64,000 bases of DNA from Hydrogenophilales bacterium (GTDB lineage: Bacteria > Pseudomonadota > Gammaproteobacteria > Burkholderiales > Thiobacillaceae). The DNA is taken from NCBI GenBank assembly GCA_023258975.1, contig JAHFRD010000012.1, positions 30,189 to 94,188 on the forward strand, written 5' to 3'. The notes below the pieces were generated by a model, which was not told where the DNA came from, searched no databases, and was given only the letters and a program-made list of their open reading frames with translations. The position numbers and the translations under genes are program-made. Shown piece by piece: positions 17,271-25,883 of the stretch (the first letter of the stretch is position 1; the number at the start of each line of letters is the position of its first letter).

Positions 17271-18726
17271 ACGACCGCACCGCCGGCGCTACGAATTTGC
17301 GCGACATCGCGGCCTGCTGCTCTGGCTTGGCCTGCTCTACCTGGTGTTTGTCGTCTACGGCAGCCTGGTGCCGCTGGATTACCACGCCATCCCCTGGGCC
17401 GAGGCGGTGGCGAAGTTCCGCGACATTCCCTTTTTGGATCTCGGCATCGGCTCGCGCGCGGACTGGATGGCCAACCTGTTGCTGTTCATCCCCCTGGCGT
17501 TCCTCTGGAGCGGCGCCCTCGCGCATGGGCGCCATGCCGCCCTCGGCGCGGTGTTGACCATATTCGTCTGGCTGGCGGCGGCGGCCTTGAGCTTGGGTAT
17601 CGAATTCACCCAGTTGTTCTTCCCGCAGCGCACGGTGTCACAGAACGACATCGTGGCGGAAGCGCTGGGCGCCATCATCGGCGTGGCGTGCTGGTGGGGT
17701 TTCGGCGCCCGCCTGCTGGCCTGGTATGAGGGCTGGCATCGCGAACGCGAGCCGGCGGCCCTGGCGGAACGCGCGGCCTGGGCCTATCTCGTCGCGCTGG
17801 TCGGCTACAACGTGCTGCCGCTGGATTTGACCATCAGCGTGGTCGAGGTCTACCACAAGTGGCAGGAAGGCAAGCTCAACCTCATCCCCTTCGCCGGCCT
17901 GCCGGCCGACCCCGCCCATGCCCTGTTCGAACTCGCCACCGACGCCCTGCTCTGGGTGCCCCTGGCCTGGCTCTGGCATGCGCGCGCGGGACGCGACAGC
18001 GTCAAGGTCTGGCGCATGGCCTTCCTGGCCGCGGTCGCGCTGGAGTTCATGCAGTTGTTCGTCTACTCGCGCGTGAGCGATGTGACCGACCTGTTCACCG
18101 GGGCGCTGGGCGCGGGCGTGGGCGCCTGGCTGGGCAAACGCCAATTCGGCGCGCGCGGAGTCGCGGCGGCGGCTCGCGTTCCCCATTCCATCACCTCCCT
18201 CTGGCTACGCTTCGCTCTCGCCCTGGCCTGGATGCTGATCCTGGCGGGGGTGTTCTGGTACCCGTTCGAGTTCCGCGCCGACGGCGATTTCGTGCGCGAG
18301 CGCATGGCCTTTCTGGAGCGGGTGCCATTCCAGGTGTACTACTTCGGCACGGAATTCCGCGCCATCACCGAGGTGTTCCACAAGACCCTGTTCTTCGCCC
18401 CGCTCGGCGCCTTCCTGGCCTGGTGGGTGAGCGGCCTGTCCTGGCGCTGGCGCGGCTACGCGGCGGCGGCCTCATGGCTCGCCCTGGTCGCCACCGCGCT
18501 GGGCATCGAACTCGGCCAGGTACTACTGCCTGGCAAGTTTCCGGATACGACCGACTGGTTTCTGGAAAGCGCGGGGGGGGTGTCGGGATATGCCTTGTTC
18601 AGGATCATCCGAAACCGGTTATCAGCGGGATCCAGGCCGGGTAGAAGATTGGCGCTGGCGACGGCAGGCCGCCCGAAAACATACGGAAACGCGCAAACTC
18701 CCTCGACAACGAGCCTCAATGGCTGA
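17260..18726 (+). CDS. Multi-pass protein with three tandem VanZ-like units
   Basis: A 488-aa membrane protein. Three VanZ-like units follow one another, each with a P-L-D or P-F-E strand end, a membrane pair and a signature helix: GIEFTQLFFPQRTVSQNDI (about 113-131), ALEFMQLFVYSRVSDVTDL (260-278) and GIELGQVLLPGKFPDTTDW (415-433). Single VanZ domains are about 130 residues, so a triple unit is unusual. VanZ proteins give teicoplanin resistance in enterococci, but in Proteobacteria near exopolysaccharide/PEP-CTERM genes their role is unknown. ATG 17260 (MSTERPHRRR) is chosen. The last 35 residues look unstructured. The O-ligase gene follows by 12 bases. Confidence 0.82.
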   Translation: MSTERPHRRRYEFARHRGLLLWLGLLYLVFVVYGSLVPLDYHAIPWAEAVAKFRDIPFLDLGIGSRADWMANLLLFIPLAFLWSGALAHGRHAALGAVLTIFVWLAAAALSLGIEFTQLFFPQRTVSQNDIVAEALGAIIGVACWWGFGARLLAWYEGWHREREPAALAERAAWAYLVALVGYNVLPLDLTISVVEVYHKWQEGKLNLIPFAGLPADPAHALFELATDALLWVPLAWLWHARAGRDSVKVWRMAFLAAVALEFMQLFVYSRVSDVTDLFTGALGAGVGAWLGKRQFGARGVAAAARVPHSITSLWLRFALALAWMLILAGVFWYPFEFRADGDFVRERMAFLERVPFQVYYFGTEFRAITEVFHKTLFFAPLGAFLAWWVSGLSWRWRGYAAAASWLALVATALGIELGQVLLPGKFPDTTDWFLESAGGVSGYALFRIIRNRLSAGSRPGRRLALATAGRPKTYGNAQTPSTTSLNG

Positions 18727-18738
18727 CGCGGAACCAGA

Positions 18739-19962
18739 ATGCGAGATATTGCCCTCCTGCTGATTCTCATGGCCCTGGGCTGGGTGGTCTGGCTAAGGCC
18801 CTGGCTGGGGGTTCTGGGACTGGCCGTGCTCAACATCACACATCCCCAGGCCGCCGCCATCGGAATCATGAAGGATGCCCCGGTCTACCTGATGTTCTTC
18901 GCATTCACCCTCCTCGCCGCCGGCTACAGGATGGTCAGGAATCAGCAACTCCCAACGTTTGTTTTCGATTGGCGTATCGCCTGCCTGGCGCTGCTCTGGG
19001 CGTTGTTCGTATTCACGACCATCCATTCCAGTGTGCCCTGGATGGCCTGGGACAGGCTTTGGCAGACCAGCGCAGTCATGATGGCCGCGTTGCTCGCCTG
19101 GTGGCTCATCGACACAAGGGAAAAACTGTTCTGGCTGCTCATCGTCATCGCCACGTCCATTGCGCTATACACCCTCAAAGGGGGCTACTGGGCCGTGATG
19201 ACCGGCTTCCATGACCGCGTCTACGGCCCCCCCGGCAGCCAGTTCTATGGCAACAATGAATTCGCCGTGGTCGTGGCGATGAACATTCCACTTCTTGTCC
19301 TCTGGTACAGACAGTGCGGTAACCGCCAATTGCGCGGTGTACTGGCAGTCATGGTGGGCCTCAGTTATGTGGCGGTGATCTCATCCTGGTCGCGCGGCGG
19401 GATACTCGCACTGGCCGCCATGACCCTGCCGCTGCTCTGGCACAGTAATCGCCGTGTTCGCGCCGTTCTTCTGCTGGGCATCGGAATTTTGGGTATTTCC
19501 GCCTTCCTGCCAGAGGACTGGTTTACCCGCATGGGCACGCTGACGGCCGTCCAGCGGGACGAGTCCGCCATGGGGCGCATCGAGGTCTGGAGGGTGGGGC
19601 TACACCAAGCCTTCGAGCACCCCCTGCGGGGCGTGGGTTTCGAGGGTTGGCGCTTCGCGAACCTCGATACGCCGGGCTACCGGGATTGGCACAGCGCTTA
19701 TGTGCAGATGATGGCCGAGCACGGCCTGATCGGCCTTGGCCTCTGGCTTGCCCTCTTGCTGGGCACCATGCTCGGGCTCGCGCGCCTCTCGGCCGAAGGT
19801 TCCGCATGGGAGTCGGAAACCGCCCGGATGCTCCTCGCCACGTTATCCGCCTATACGGTTGGAGCGGTCTTCCTCAGCATCGCCTACTGGGAGCTCTACT
19901 TTCTCCTGATCATCGGTACGGCGCGCATATACGGATTCGCCGAAGCGGGGAAGCCTCCCTGA
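18739..19962 (+). CDS. Exosortase-A-associated O-glycosylation ligase (Wzy/WaaL family)
   Basis: A 407-aa multi-pass protein with about ten membrane helices. The start MRDIALLLILMALGWVVWLRPWLG and the segment following it match the O-antigen-ligase-like proteins that accompany exosortase A (TIGR03097 type, by memory). The large loop holds the family pattern SWSRGG and the conserved HPLRGVGFEGW...HSAYVQMMAEHGLIG. In this family it is thought to transfer or polymerise a sugar chain, perhaps onto PEP-CTERM proteins. It follows the VanZ gene and precedes two PEP-CTERM genes; the exosortase itself is not in the window. Confidence 0.85.
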   Translation: MRDIALLLILMALGWVVWLRPWLGVLGLAVLNITHPQAAAIGIMKDAPVYLMFFAFTLLAAGYRMVRNQQLPTFVFDWRIACLALLWALFVFTTIHSSVPWMAWDRLWQTSAVMMAALLAWWLIDTREKLFWLLIVIATSIALYTLKGGYWAVMTGFHDRVYGPPGSQFYGNNEFAVVVAMNIPLLVLWYRQCGNRQLRGVLAVMVGLSYVAVISSWSRGGILALAAMTLPLLWHSNRRVRAVLLLGIGILGISAFLPEDWFTRMGTLTAVQRDESAMGRIEVWRVGLHQAFEHPLRGVGFEGWRFANLDTPGYRDWHSAYVQMMAEHGLIGLGLWLALLLGTMLGLARLSAEGSAWESETARMLLATLSAYTVGAVFLSIAYWELYFLLIIGTARIYGFAEAGKPP

Positions 19963-20114
19963 GGCCAGGTCGACATTTTCCCCCTCTCCACCACCGTATT
20001 TCAGGCGACCGGACAGGATCACGCCTCGCGAGCTAGTGTCGTTATTTTTTACACAACGTTTGCCGCACATTCACAGCCACACGAATATTGCAGTATTTAC
20101 AATTGGTTATCTTA

Positions 20115-20130
20115 TTGGCATGAAAATTGC
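20115..20130 (+). promoter_or_regulatory. Sigma-54 promoter before the first PEP-CTERM pair
   Basis: TTGGCATGAAAATTGC fits the sigma-54 consensus: the invariant GG (-24) and GC (-12) are separated by exactly ten bases. It lies about 58 bases before the first PEP-CTERM start, in an AT-rich stretch unlike the flanking genes. A second match stands before the PEP-CTERM gene at 62887. PEP-CTERM systems are often linked with the PrsK/PrsR sigma-54 regulators. Confidence 0.8.
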
Positions 20131-20188
20131 GCGCAATCATGCACAATTTTCGGTCCGTGAATGAACCGCGCTGACCAGGAGTGCAGCA

Positions 20189-20878
20189 ATGAATGACCGC
20201 TTTCTATCAATGACACACCGCCTGATGCTGGCCGCGCTTTTCGCGACGGCTCTGCCGGCTTGGGCGACCTATGATCGCTACGACATCCTGACCACCACTG
20301 TCTCCGGAACCACAACCGGGGTCGGTGCCATTCATTTCAACAGTGACGTCGCGGTTGATGGCCTTTATGACGTGACGCTCGAAGCCAGCGACAGCGTGAA
20401 AATCAATCTTGGTGGATCGTACGGCGAATTCACTTTCAATCAACGCAGGTTGGACAAGCCCTCTCCCGTACAGGCGCTGGTCGCCACAACCCTGGACATG
20501 ACACCTGACCCAGGTGCTAATGCCGGCAATCCGAAATATGAGGATCTGACATCACCCCAAGGCTCCAACGTGGAAGGCTTAAGGGGTCGGCTTTACGGCA
20601 GCAAGAAAATCGGATTCGCAACCGTGACACTCGTCCTGGTTCTCGATTCGCAAGCGCAAGTTCCGCTCTACATGAAGACCTATGAGGTTCGCGCCGTCGA
20701 CGCGAACCTTGAACCCGTTTCCGGCGCGCCCCTCGCCAGCGGCAAATATGGCATCCTCAATCAGCATGCCATTCCCGAACCGGGCGCCATCGCTCTGCTG
20801 CTTGCCGGCATCGGCGCATTCTGGGTCGCCTCCAGGCTCGCGAGGCCACGCCACAAAATTCATTCAACTGAGAGATAA
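20189..20878 (+). CDS. PEP-CTERM sorting-domain protein
   Basis: A 229-aa exported protein. A signal peptide (MTHRLMLAALFATALPAWA) is followed by a soluble region without a recognised domain and a C-terminal PEP-CTERM signal: IPEPGAIALLLAGIGAFW, a membrane helix and a basic tail (RLARPRHK). This is the recognition sequence of exosortase. The start at MNDRF follows AGGAG; an inner Met would also give a signal peptide. The next PEP-CTERM gene starts 3 bases after its stop, so the two form one transcript behind the sigma-54 promoter. Confidence 0.88.
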   Translation: MNDRFLSMTHRLMLAALFATALPAWATYDRYDILTTTVSGTTTGVGAIHFNSDVAVDGLYDVTLEASDSVKINLGGSYGEFTFNQRRLDKPSPVQALVATTLDMTPDPGANAGNPKYEDLTSPQGSNVEGLRGRLYGSKKIGFATVTLVLVLDSQAQVPLYMKTYEVRAVDANLEPVSGAPLASGKYGILNQHAIPEPGAIALLLAGIGAFWVASRLARPRHKIHSTER

Positions 20879-20881
20879 GCC

Positions 20882-21610
20882 ATGAAACCGAACAGATTTG
20901 TGGTGCTGACCTGCACAACATTTCTTCTAGCGAGCGGCGCGGCGGATGCCGCTCTCATCGGAAGTTTTACCTTCAACGACAAGGGCAGCGCCTCCACCTT
21001 GATTGCCAGCGCGGCCAATGGCACGGGGAACTATGCCTACTCCGGCGCGGGTTTTACCCTGGACCACATCACTTTCAGCGGCACGGTGTCGCCAAACGCG
21101 GGGCTCTGGTTCTTCACCTACGATCCGGGTGGACCCGACGAATTCACTTATGACTACCGCACGACGCTGGATGACCTGAATGTACAGATCAGCGTCGGCG
21201 GGAACGACTATCTGCTTGACCTCGGATCGGGCGGCGCCTTCGGCAAGGCCTATGATCCTTTCGGCGGATCCTTGATCCCTCCCACCAGTCCCGCCCCCCC
21301 CCCCAACCCCGACGATTTGCTTGTGTCGGGAACGTTGTCCCTCGGCAATCTCGCGATCTCCAACGGCAACATCTTCAATTTCGTGTTCTTTGAGGATCTG
21401 GTCGACAACGTGGTGAGCCAGAACGCGTTCTCCAACGCGGCGTCATTGCCAAGTACCTACCAGATCGGTCTTCCGGATGCCGCCTGGAAGAACATCACAT
21501 TCACGATTTACAGCAAGGATCAGACGACAGGTTCGAACGTACCCGAGCCGGCCACCCTCGCATTGTTGAGCCTTGGCTTGATAGGCTTGGGTTTGGCGCG
21601 TAGGCGCTGA
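20882..21610 (+). CDS. PEP-CTERM sorting-domain protein
   Basis: A 242-aa exported protein with a signal peptide (VVLTCTTFLLASGAADAA), a beta-rich body that starts LIGSFTFNDKG, and the sorting signal VPEPATLALLSLGLIGLGLARRR at the very end. The body has a proline run (PTSPAPPPNPDD) in the middle. The repeat of FTF/FTL strands suggests a lectin-like or jelly-roll fold, but this is only a guess. It shares the transcript of the preceding PEP-CTERM gene. Confidence 0.88.
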   Translation: MKPNRFVVLTCTTFLLASGAADAALIGSFTFNDKGSASTLIASAANGTGNYAYSGAGFTLDHITFSGTVSPNAGLWFFTYDPGGPDEFTYDYRTTLDDLNVQISVGGNDYLLDLGSGGAFGKAYDPFGGSLIPPTSPAPPPNPDDLLVSGTLSLGNLAISNGNIFNFVFFEDLVDNVVSQNAFSNAASLPSTYQIGLPDAAWKNITFTIYSKDQTTGSNVPEPATLALLSLGLIGLGLARRR

Positions 21611-21839
21611 ACCCGGTCAACCGAGGCTTTCCACCTTCTGGCGGCGCGCTGGAACACGGATTTTCCTTCCCATGCGCCCGACTGGACGTGCCGGTGAGCA
21701 AATTCAACGGCTGTTGATATTTCGTTATTTCTGATCCACGACGCCGGGCCGATCCAGGGATGGCGGCCCCTCCCCTCCCTTTCATTTCCCACTCCCGACT
21801 CCACGCTTGATCGCTCGAACGATAGACCACGGCGATGGG

Positions 21840-24683
21840 ATGCGCCTCATTGCTGCGGTGTCCGGGATTCTCTGGCAGGCATTTTTCCTGCTCGCCCCCT
21901 TCCATCCAGGCAGGCTGCCTGTCCTGGATGTCTTCGCCATTGCCCCGGAGATACTGGCCCGCGCCTGGGCGGTCACCCCGCAATCGCTGTCCAGCCTGCT
22001 GCTGGCCGCGCCCCCCGCCTTTTTTCTGCTAGGAACGCTTTGGCATGGGCGCGGCCGCGCGCGCTCCGCGATACTGGCCTTTCTATTCCTGAGTTTGATG
22101 GCGCTTGCCCTGGTCGTGGCACAGGCTCTCCTGCAGCCTCGGCTGCTCACCGCTCCCAGCCTCCCCGCGATGGAAGCGGGCACCCTGCTAGGACTATCGG
22201 CTTGGTGGTTCTTCGGTCCTTCCCTTGCTCATCGGGCAAAGCCACTTCTGGAGGCGTTGAGCCGATCGCCCTGGCCCGCGCTTGGCGTGGCCATGATTTC
22301 ATTGTTGCCCCTGGCATGGGGAGCGCCTCTGCCGGAAACGCGGCTGGCGCTGGATGACCTCAAGAGCGCGGGCGCCCCGCTTTATCAGCTCATCAAAGGG
22401 GGGATCGTCTGGGTACCCGTCGGCCTGCTCTATGCCATCCTGAGCAGGGGCAAGATACTGCGTCTCTGGGCACTGGTCGTCATGCTGGTCTTCGTTCTGG
22501 AGGTGCCCGTCTTTCTCGATCGCCTGCCGCTGGACGAAATTCGACTGCTGTTACTTGGCTATCTCGGTATTCTGGCGGGCATCTGGCTGGGCGAGCGCAG
22601 CCTCTGGAAAGGGGCGCTGTCCACGAGTACACGGGTGTCCCGGGATGTGGCGCCGCCGATTTCCGCGCGTCCACCCGAAGAGGCGTTTCGCGAAGGTGAT
22701 GAATCCCACTCCGCGCGCGTGGCCGAAACGGCCAGGGTCGGAGCAATACACTCCCCGCGACACAGACACCGCCACAAAGCGGGAAAAAACCGCCGCGCGC
22801 ACCCAATGCGCTGGCTTGCGGGGATGCTCCTTCTGCCAGCGGCCATCGCCGGCGTGGCCGACTTTCCCATGTGGCAGTGGGGCCTCAGTCTGGGCCTGGC
22901 GCTTTATGTGGCGGCGCTTTGGCGGTGGCCTCTGGTCTGGCTTGTGGTGGTACCCGCTGCTTTGCCCCTGCTGGACCTGGCGCCCTGGACCGGGCGTTTT
23001 TTTCTCGATGAGTTCGACCTGCTGATGTTGACCACCGCCGGCACACTGTTCCTGCGTGGGCGCCGTTGGCCCGGCGTGGAATGGACCCCGCTGTGGCCGC
23101 TGCTTCTGTTGTATGGCGCCAGCCTGCTGATCAGCCTGTTGTTGGGGTTAGGGTCGCCCCCCCCCCTGGATGGCAACGCTTTTTCCAATTACTGGAGCCC
23201 TTACAACAGCCTGCGTGTAGCGAAGGGAGTTGTCTGGGGAGGCCTGATATTCATGTTGTTACGCCTGGCCCGGCCGGATTCCACGCAACTGGCCACCCGC
23301 CTGGCCATCGGCATGGGTATCGGCTTGCTTGGCGTGGGAATGGTGGGTCTGTGGGAGCGTTGGCTTTTCGCCGGTTTCATCGATGATGCCCACACCTACC
23401 GCATCGTCAGTACCTTCTCCAGCATGCATACCGGCGGCGGCCATATAGAGGCTTACCTTGCCGCAGCGCTGCCGTTTCTCTGGTTGGGCATGGCGCATTG
23501 GCGAACGTTGCTGCTCGCCGCGCCGGTGATGGCCTTGACTGTATATGTCACGATTTTCACCGTCGCGCGCGGCGGGGTTCTTGCCCTGGGTGTGATTCTG
23601 CTCACTCTGGCCGTGGCCAGCCTGCGCCTGGCCTGGCGTTCCGGAAAACGCGGCCAGGCCGTCATGCCCATCGGCGTGCTGACGCTGTTGGCGGCGGGGT
23701 TGTTGGCCGGCATCGGTGGAGGCTACTTCCAGCAGCGTCTGGCGCAGTCCGGCGAGGATTGGCGGATTCGCGTCAACCACTGGAGCCAGGCTGTTGCCAT
23801 GATGGATGCGACTCCCCTGGCGCGGTTGTTCGGCATGGGGTTGGGGAGCTTCCCCAGGGTCTATCTGGAACGTGGCCCGCTGGATAAACAGCCCGCGACC
23901 TTCGGTTTCCTGAGTGAAAAGGACAATACGTTCCTGCGTCTGGGGAGTGGCGACACCTTGTATTACGCCCAGCGCGTCAGCGTTCGAGCGGGGGAGAGCT
24001 ATCACCTGGAACTGGATGTACGCAGCCACCAGGAAGGAGCGCGCATCGAAACCCCGGTCTGCGAAAAGCAACTGCTCAATTCGCGCAATTGTGTCTGGAT
24101 TGCCCTCGACGTGCCTTCCGACGGCCGCTGGCATCGGCTGTCCCACAAGTTTTCCAGCGGGGAGGTTGGCGTTCAGGACGGCTTGCTACGGCCCCCCGTG
24201 GAGCTTTTCCTCTATTACCCGGGCAAGGCCGGCTTGATGGATGTGGACAATGTCCGCCTGCTCGACGCGAACGGCGCCAATCTGATCGGCAACGGCGCCT
24301 TTACCTGGGGGGGCGACTATTGGTTCTTCAAAACTCACAGCCACCTACCCTGGCATATCAAGAACGTCTGGGTGCATGTCTTGTTCGAACAAGGCTGGCT
24401 GGGCCTGATGCTGTTCACCGGGCTTGTCGTTTTCGCGTTGACGCGTCTGGCCAGGTCGGCATGGTCCGGGGAACCCCTGGCCTGGGCCTGGCTGGCGTCG
24501 CTGCTGGGTCTGCTCACCGTCGGCATGTTCGACAGTCTGCTGGATGCCCCACGGCTGGCCACGCTGCTGACCGCGTTTTGTCTACTGGGGATAGGATATA
24601 AGTTCCCCCCGAGAACACCGTTTCGCGGTGTTCTCCCCCCAGGGGGCCAAGAGGCACTTGGGGCTGCCCGGCGTGTTTCTTGA
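21840..24683 (+). CDS. VanZ-like / O-antigen ligase fusion with inserted carbohydrate-binding domain
   Basis: A 947-aa multi-pass protein from the ATG chosen here (an upstream in-frame TTG would add 11 residues). Residues about 1-260 are a VanZ-like helix set. A basic His-rich linker (HSPRHRHRHKAGKNRRAH, about 300-322) leads to an O-antigen ligase-like domain with the SSMHTGGGHIEAYL and ARGGVLALGV motifs. Within its large periplasmic loop, residues about 690-825 form a beta-rich insertion (AGESYHLELDVRSHQEGA through MDVDNVRLLDANGANLIGNGAF) that looks like a CBM4/9-type carbohydrate-binding module. Such fusions occur around exosortase systems; the combination here suggests a ligase that senses or holds its glycan. 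No ribosome site is clear. Confidence 0.75.
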   Translation: MRLIAAVSGILWQAFFLLAPFHPGRLPVLDVFAIAPEILARAWAVTPQSLSSLLLAAPPAFFLLGTLWHGRGRARSAILAFLFLSLMALALVVAQALLQPRLLTAPSLPAMEAGTLLGLSAWWFFGPSLAHRAKPLLEALSRSPWPALGVAMISLLPLAWGAPLPETRLALDDLKSAGAPLYQLIKGGIVWVPVGLLYAILSRGKILRLWALVVMLVFVLEVPVFLDRLPLDEIRLLLLGYLGILAGIWLGERSLWKGALSTSTRVSRDVAPPISARPPEEAFREGDESHSARVAETARVGAIHSPRHRHRHKAGKNRRAHPMRWLAGMLLLPAAIAGVADFPMWQWGLSLGLALYVAALWRWPLVWLVVVPAALPLLDLAPWTGRFFLDEFDLLMLTTAGTLFLRGRRWPGVEWTPLWPLLLLYGASLLISLLLGLGSPPPLDGNAFSNYWSPYNSLRVAKGVVWGGLIFMLLRLARPDSTQLATRLAIGMGIGLLGVGMVGLWERWLFAGFIDDAHTYRIVSTFSSMHTGGGHIEAYLAAALPFLWLGMAHWRTLLLAAPVMALTVYVTIFTVARGGVLALGVILLTLAVASLRLAWRSGKRGQAVMPIGVLTLLAAGLLAGIGGGYFQQRLAQSGEDWRIRVNHWSQAVAMMDATPLARLFGMGLGSFPRVYLERGPLDKQPATFGFLSEKDNTFLRLGSGDTLYYAQRVSVRAGESYHLELDVRSHQEGARIETPVCEKQLLNSRNCVWIALDVPSDGRWHRLSHKFSSGEVGVQDGLLRPPVELFLYYPGKAGLMDVDNVRLLDANGANLIGNGAFTWGGDYWFFKTHSHLPWHIKNVWVHVLFEQGWLGLMLFTGLVVFALTRLARSAWSGEPLAWAWLASLLGLLTVGMFDSLLDAPRLATLLTAFCLLGIGYKFPPRTPFRGVLPPGGQEALGAARRVS

Positions 24684-24741
24684 ACGTGGTATGCGAACAG
24701 CTTGCCCGGCGCCGGCGCAAACACCATCCGTGGCGATCTCT

Positions 24742-25845
24742 TCACCCGGACGACGGGGTGGAATCTTTGCCGATGGAACCACCGCCCCGGGCGGTAAATT
24801 TCAGCCAGGCCAGCACCATGAGCGCCAGATAGGGCCATAGCGAGGCGCCGGCTTTCGCCAGGCCGACAATGTTGAACAGGCTGGCGATCGGCCACACCAG
24901 ATAGTTGGCCAACGCCACGCGCAGCCCCAGGATGATCGCGAGCAGCAGTAGCGCGGCAACCTGGCGGCGACGGGAAATCTGGGGAATGAGGAGAAACCAG
25001 AACGCCAGCAGGAAGGCGGCCAGGGTTTCCAGAGACAGCACGCCACCGACCACCCGTAGTTTCAACAGCAAGGTGGCGGCCAACAACTTGACCGCGAACG
25101 CGACCACCATCAGGGAAACGATGGCACCGACATAGCGCCCAGGCCGCAGCAGGCTGGCGGCGAAGGCCCCGAGCGCGGCCATTTCCAGCCAGGCGGCGGC
25201 AAACCAGTGCCAATTGATCTGATCCAGTCCGCCCGGCGGCATGTCGAGCGGGCGCAGATGCAGACCCAGCCAGCCGGCGCCGGGAAAGGGCTGCAGGGTG
25301 AACTGCGCCAGCACCCAGAGCAGCAAGAGCCAGATACCGAAATCGGCCGCCGGTTGCGCCAGGAACCAGCGCGCGCGCCAGCACCGCAACACGCGTCCGG
25401 CGCGCAGCCAGCGCTGGTGATGCAAGGTGAGCAATGCACCGCAGCAAGCGCCCAGTGTGTTGAGAAACACATCCAGGTTGGAAGCGATGCGGCCGGGAAC
25501 CAGTTGCTGCAGGCTTTCCATGCCCAGGCTGTAAAAAAATCCGGCAAATGTGGCGAGCAGAATGGCGCGCAGGCGCCTCCGTGGCACTCCCAGCCTCAAA
25601 GCCAGGGCATAACCCAGAGGCAGGTAGGCGAGCAGGTTGGTGGAGATGTCGTTGCGCGTGACAAAGCGGGGCAGGGGGGCCGTGATAAACTCGCCCGCCC
25701 AGTGTTCCAGCCCTTTCAGCCCGGCAAAGGGATACAAACTGCCGAAGGCGATCAGCCCGGCATAAAGGATCAGAAACAGAAGGGCGGGACGCGGATTCGG
25801 GGGCACGGCGGGCGGGTTGGGTCGACAGGCCTGGCATCCTGTCAC
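24742..25845 (-). CDS. VanZ-family membrane protein
   Basis: A 367-aa multi-pass protein. The VanZ unit covers about 20-150 and contains LYPFAGLKGLEHW, LLAYLPLGYALALRLG and the signature GMESLQQLVPGRIASNLDV; four or more further helices follow. GTG is the start, with AGGTGGG seven bases upstream. It is convergent to the fusion ligase (58-base gap) and divergent from the DHH gene. Another VanZ protein lies upstream at 17.3 kb, making three VanZ-containing proteins within 9 kb. Confidence 0.8.
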   Translation of the reverse strand: MTGCQACRPNPPAVPPNPRPALLFLILYAGLIAFGSLYPFAGLKGLEHWAGEFITAPLPRFVTRNDISTNLLAYLPLGYALALRLGVPRRRLRAILLATFAGFFYSLGMESLQQLVPGRIASNLDVFLNTLGACCGALLTLHHQRWLRAGRVLRCWRARWFLAQPAADFGIWLLLLWVLAQFTLQPFPGAGWLGLHLRPLDMPPGGLDQINWHWFAAAWLEMAALGAFAASLLRPGRYVGAIVSLMVVAFAVKLLAATLLLKLRVVGGVLSLETLAAFLLAFWFLLIPQISRRRQVAALLLLAIILGLRVALANYLVWPIASLFNIVGLAKAGASLWPYLALMVLAWLKFTARGGGSIGKDSTPSSG

Positions 25846-25883
25846 GTCCCACCTTGCGACTCAACGAACAGCAAAGGGAAAAG

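Noticed and set aside
17260..18726. VanZ protein considered as a glycopeptide-resistance gene
   Set aside because: No other van genes are near, the organism appears Gram-negative, and the context is PEP-CTERM/exopolysaccharide.
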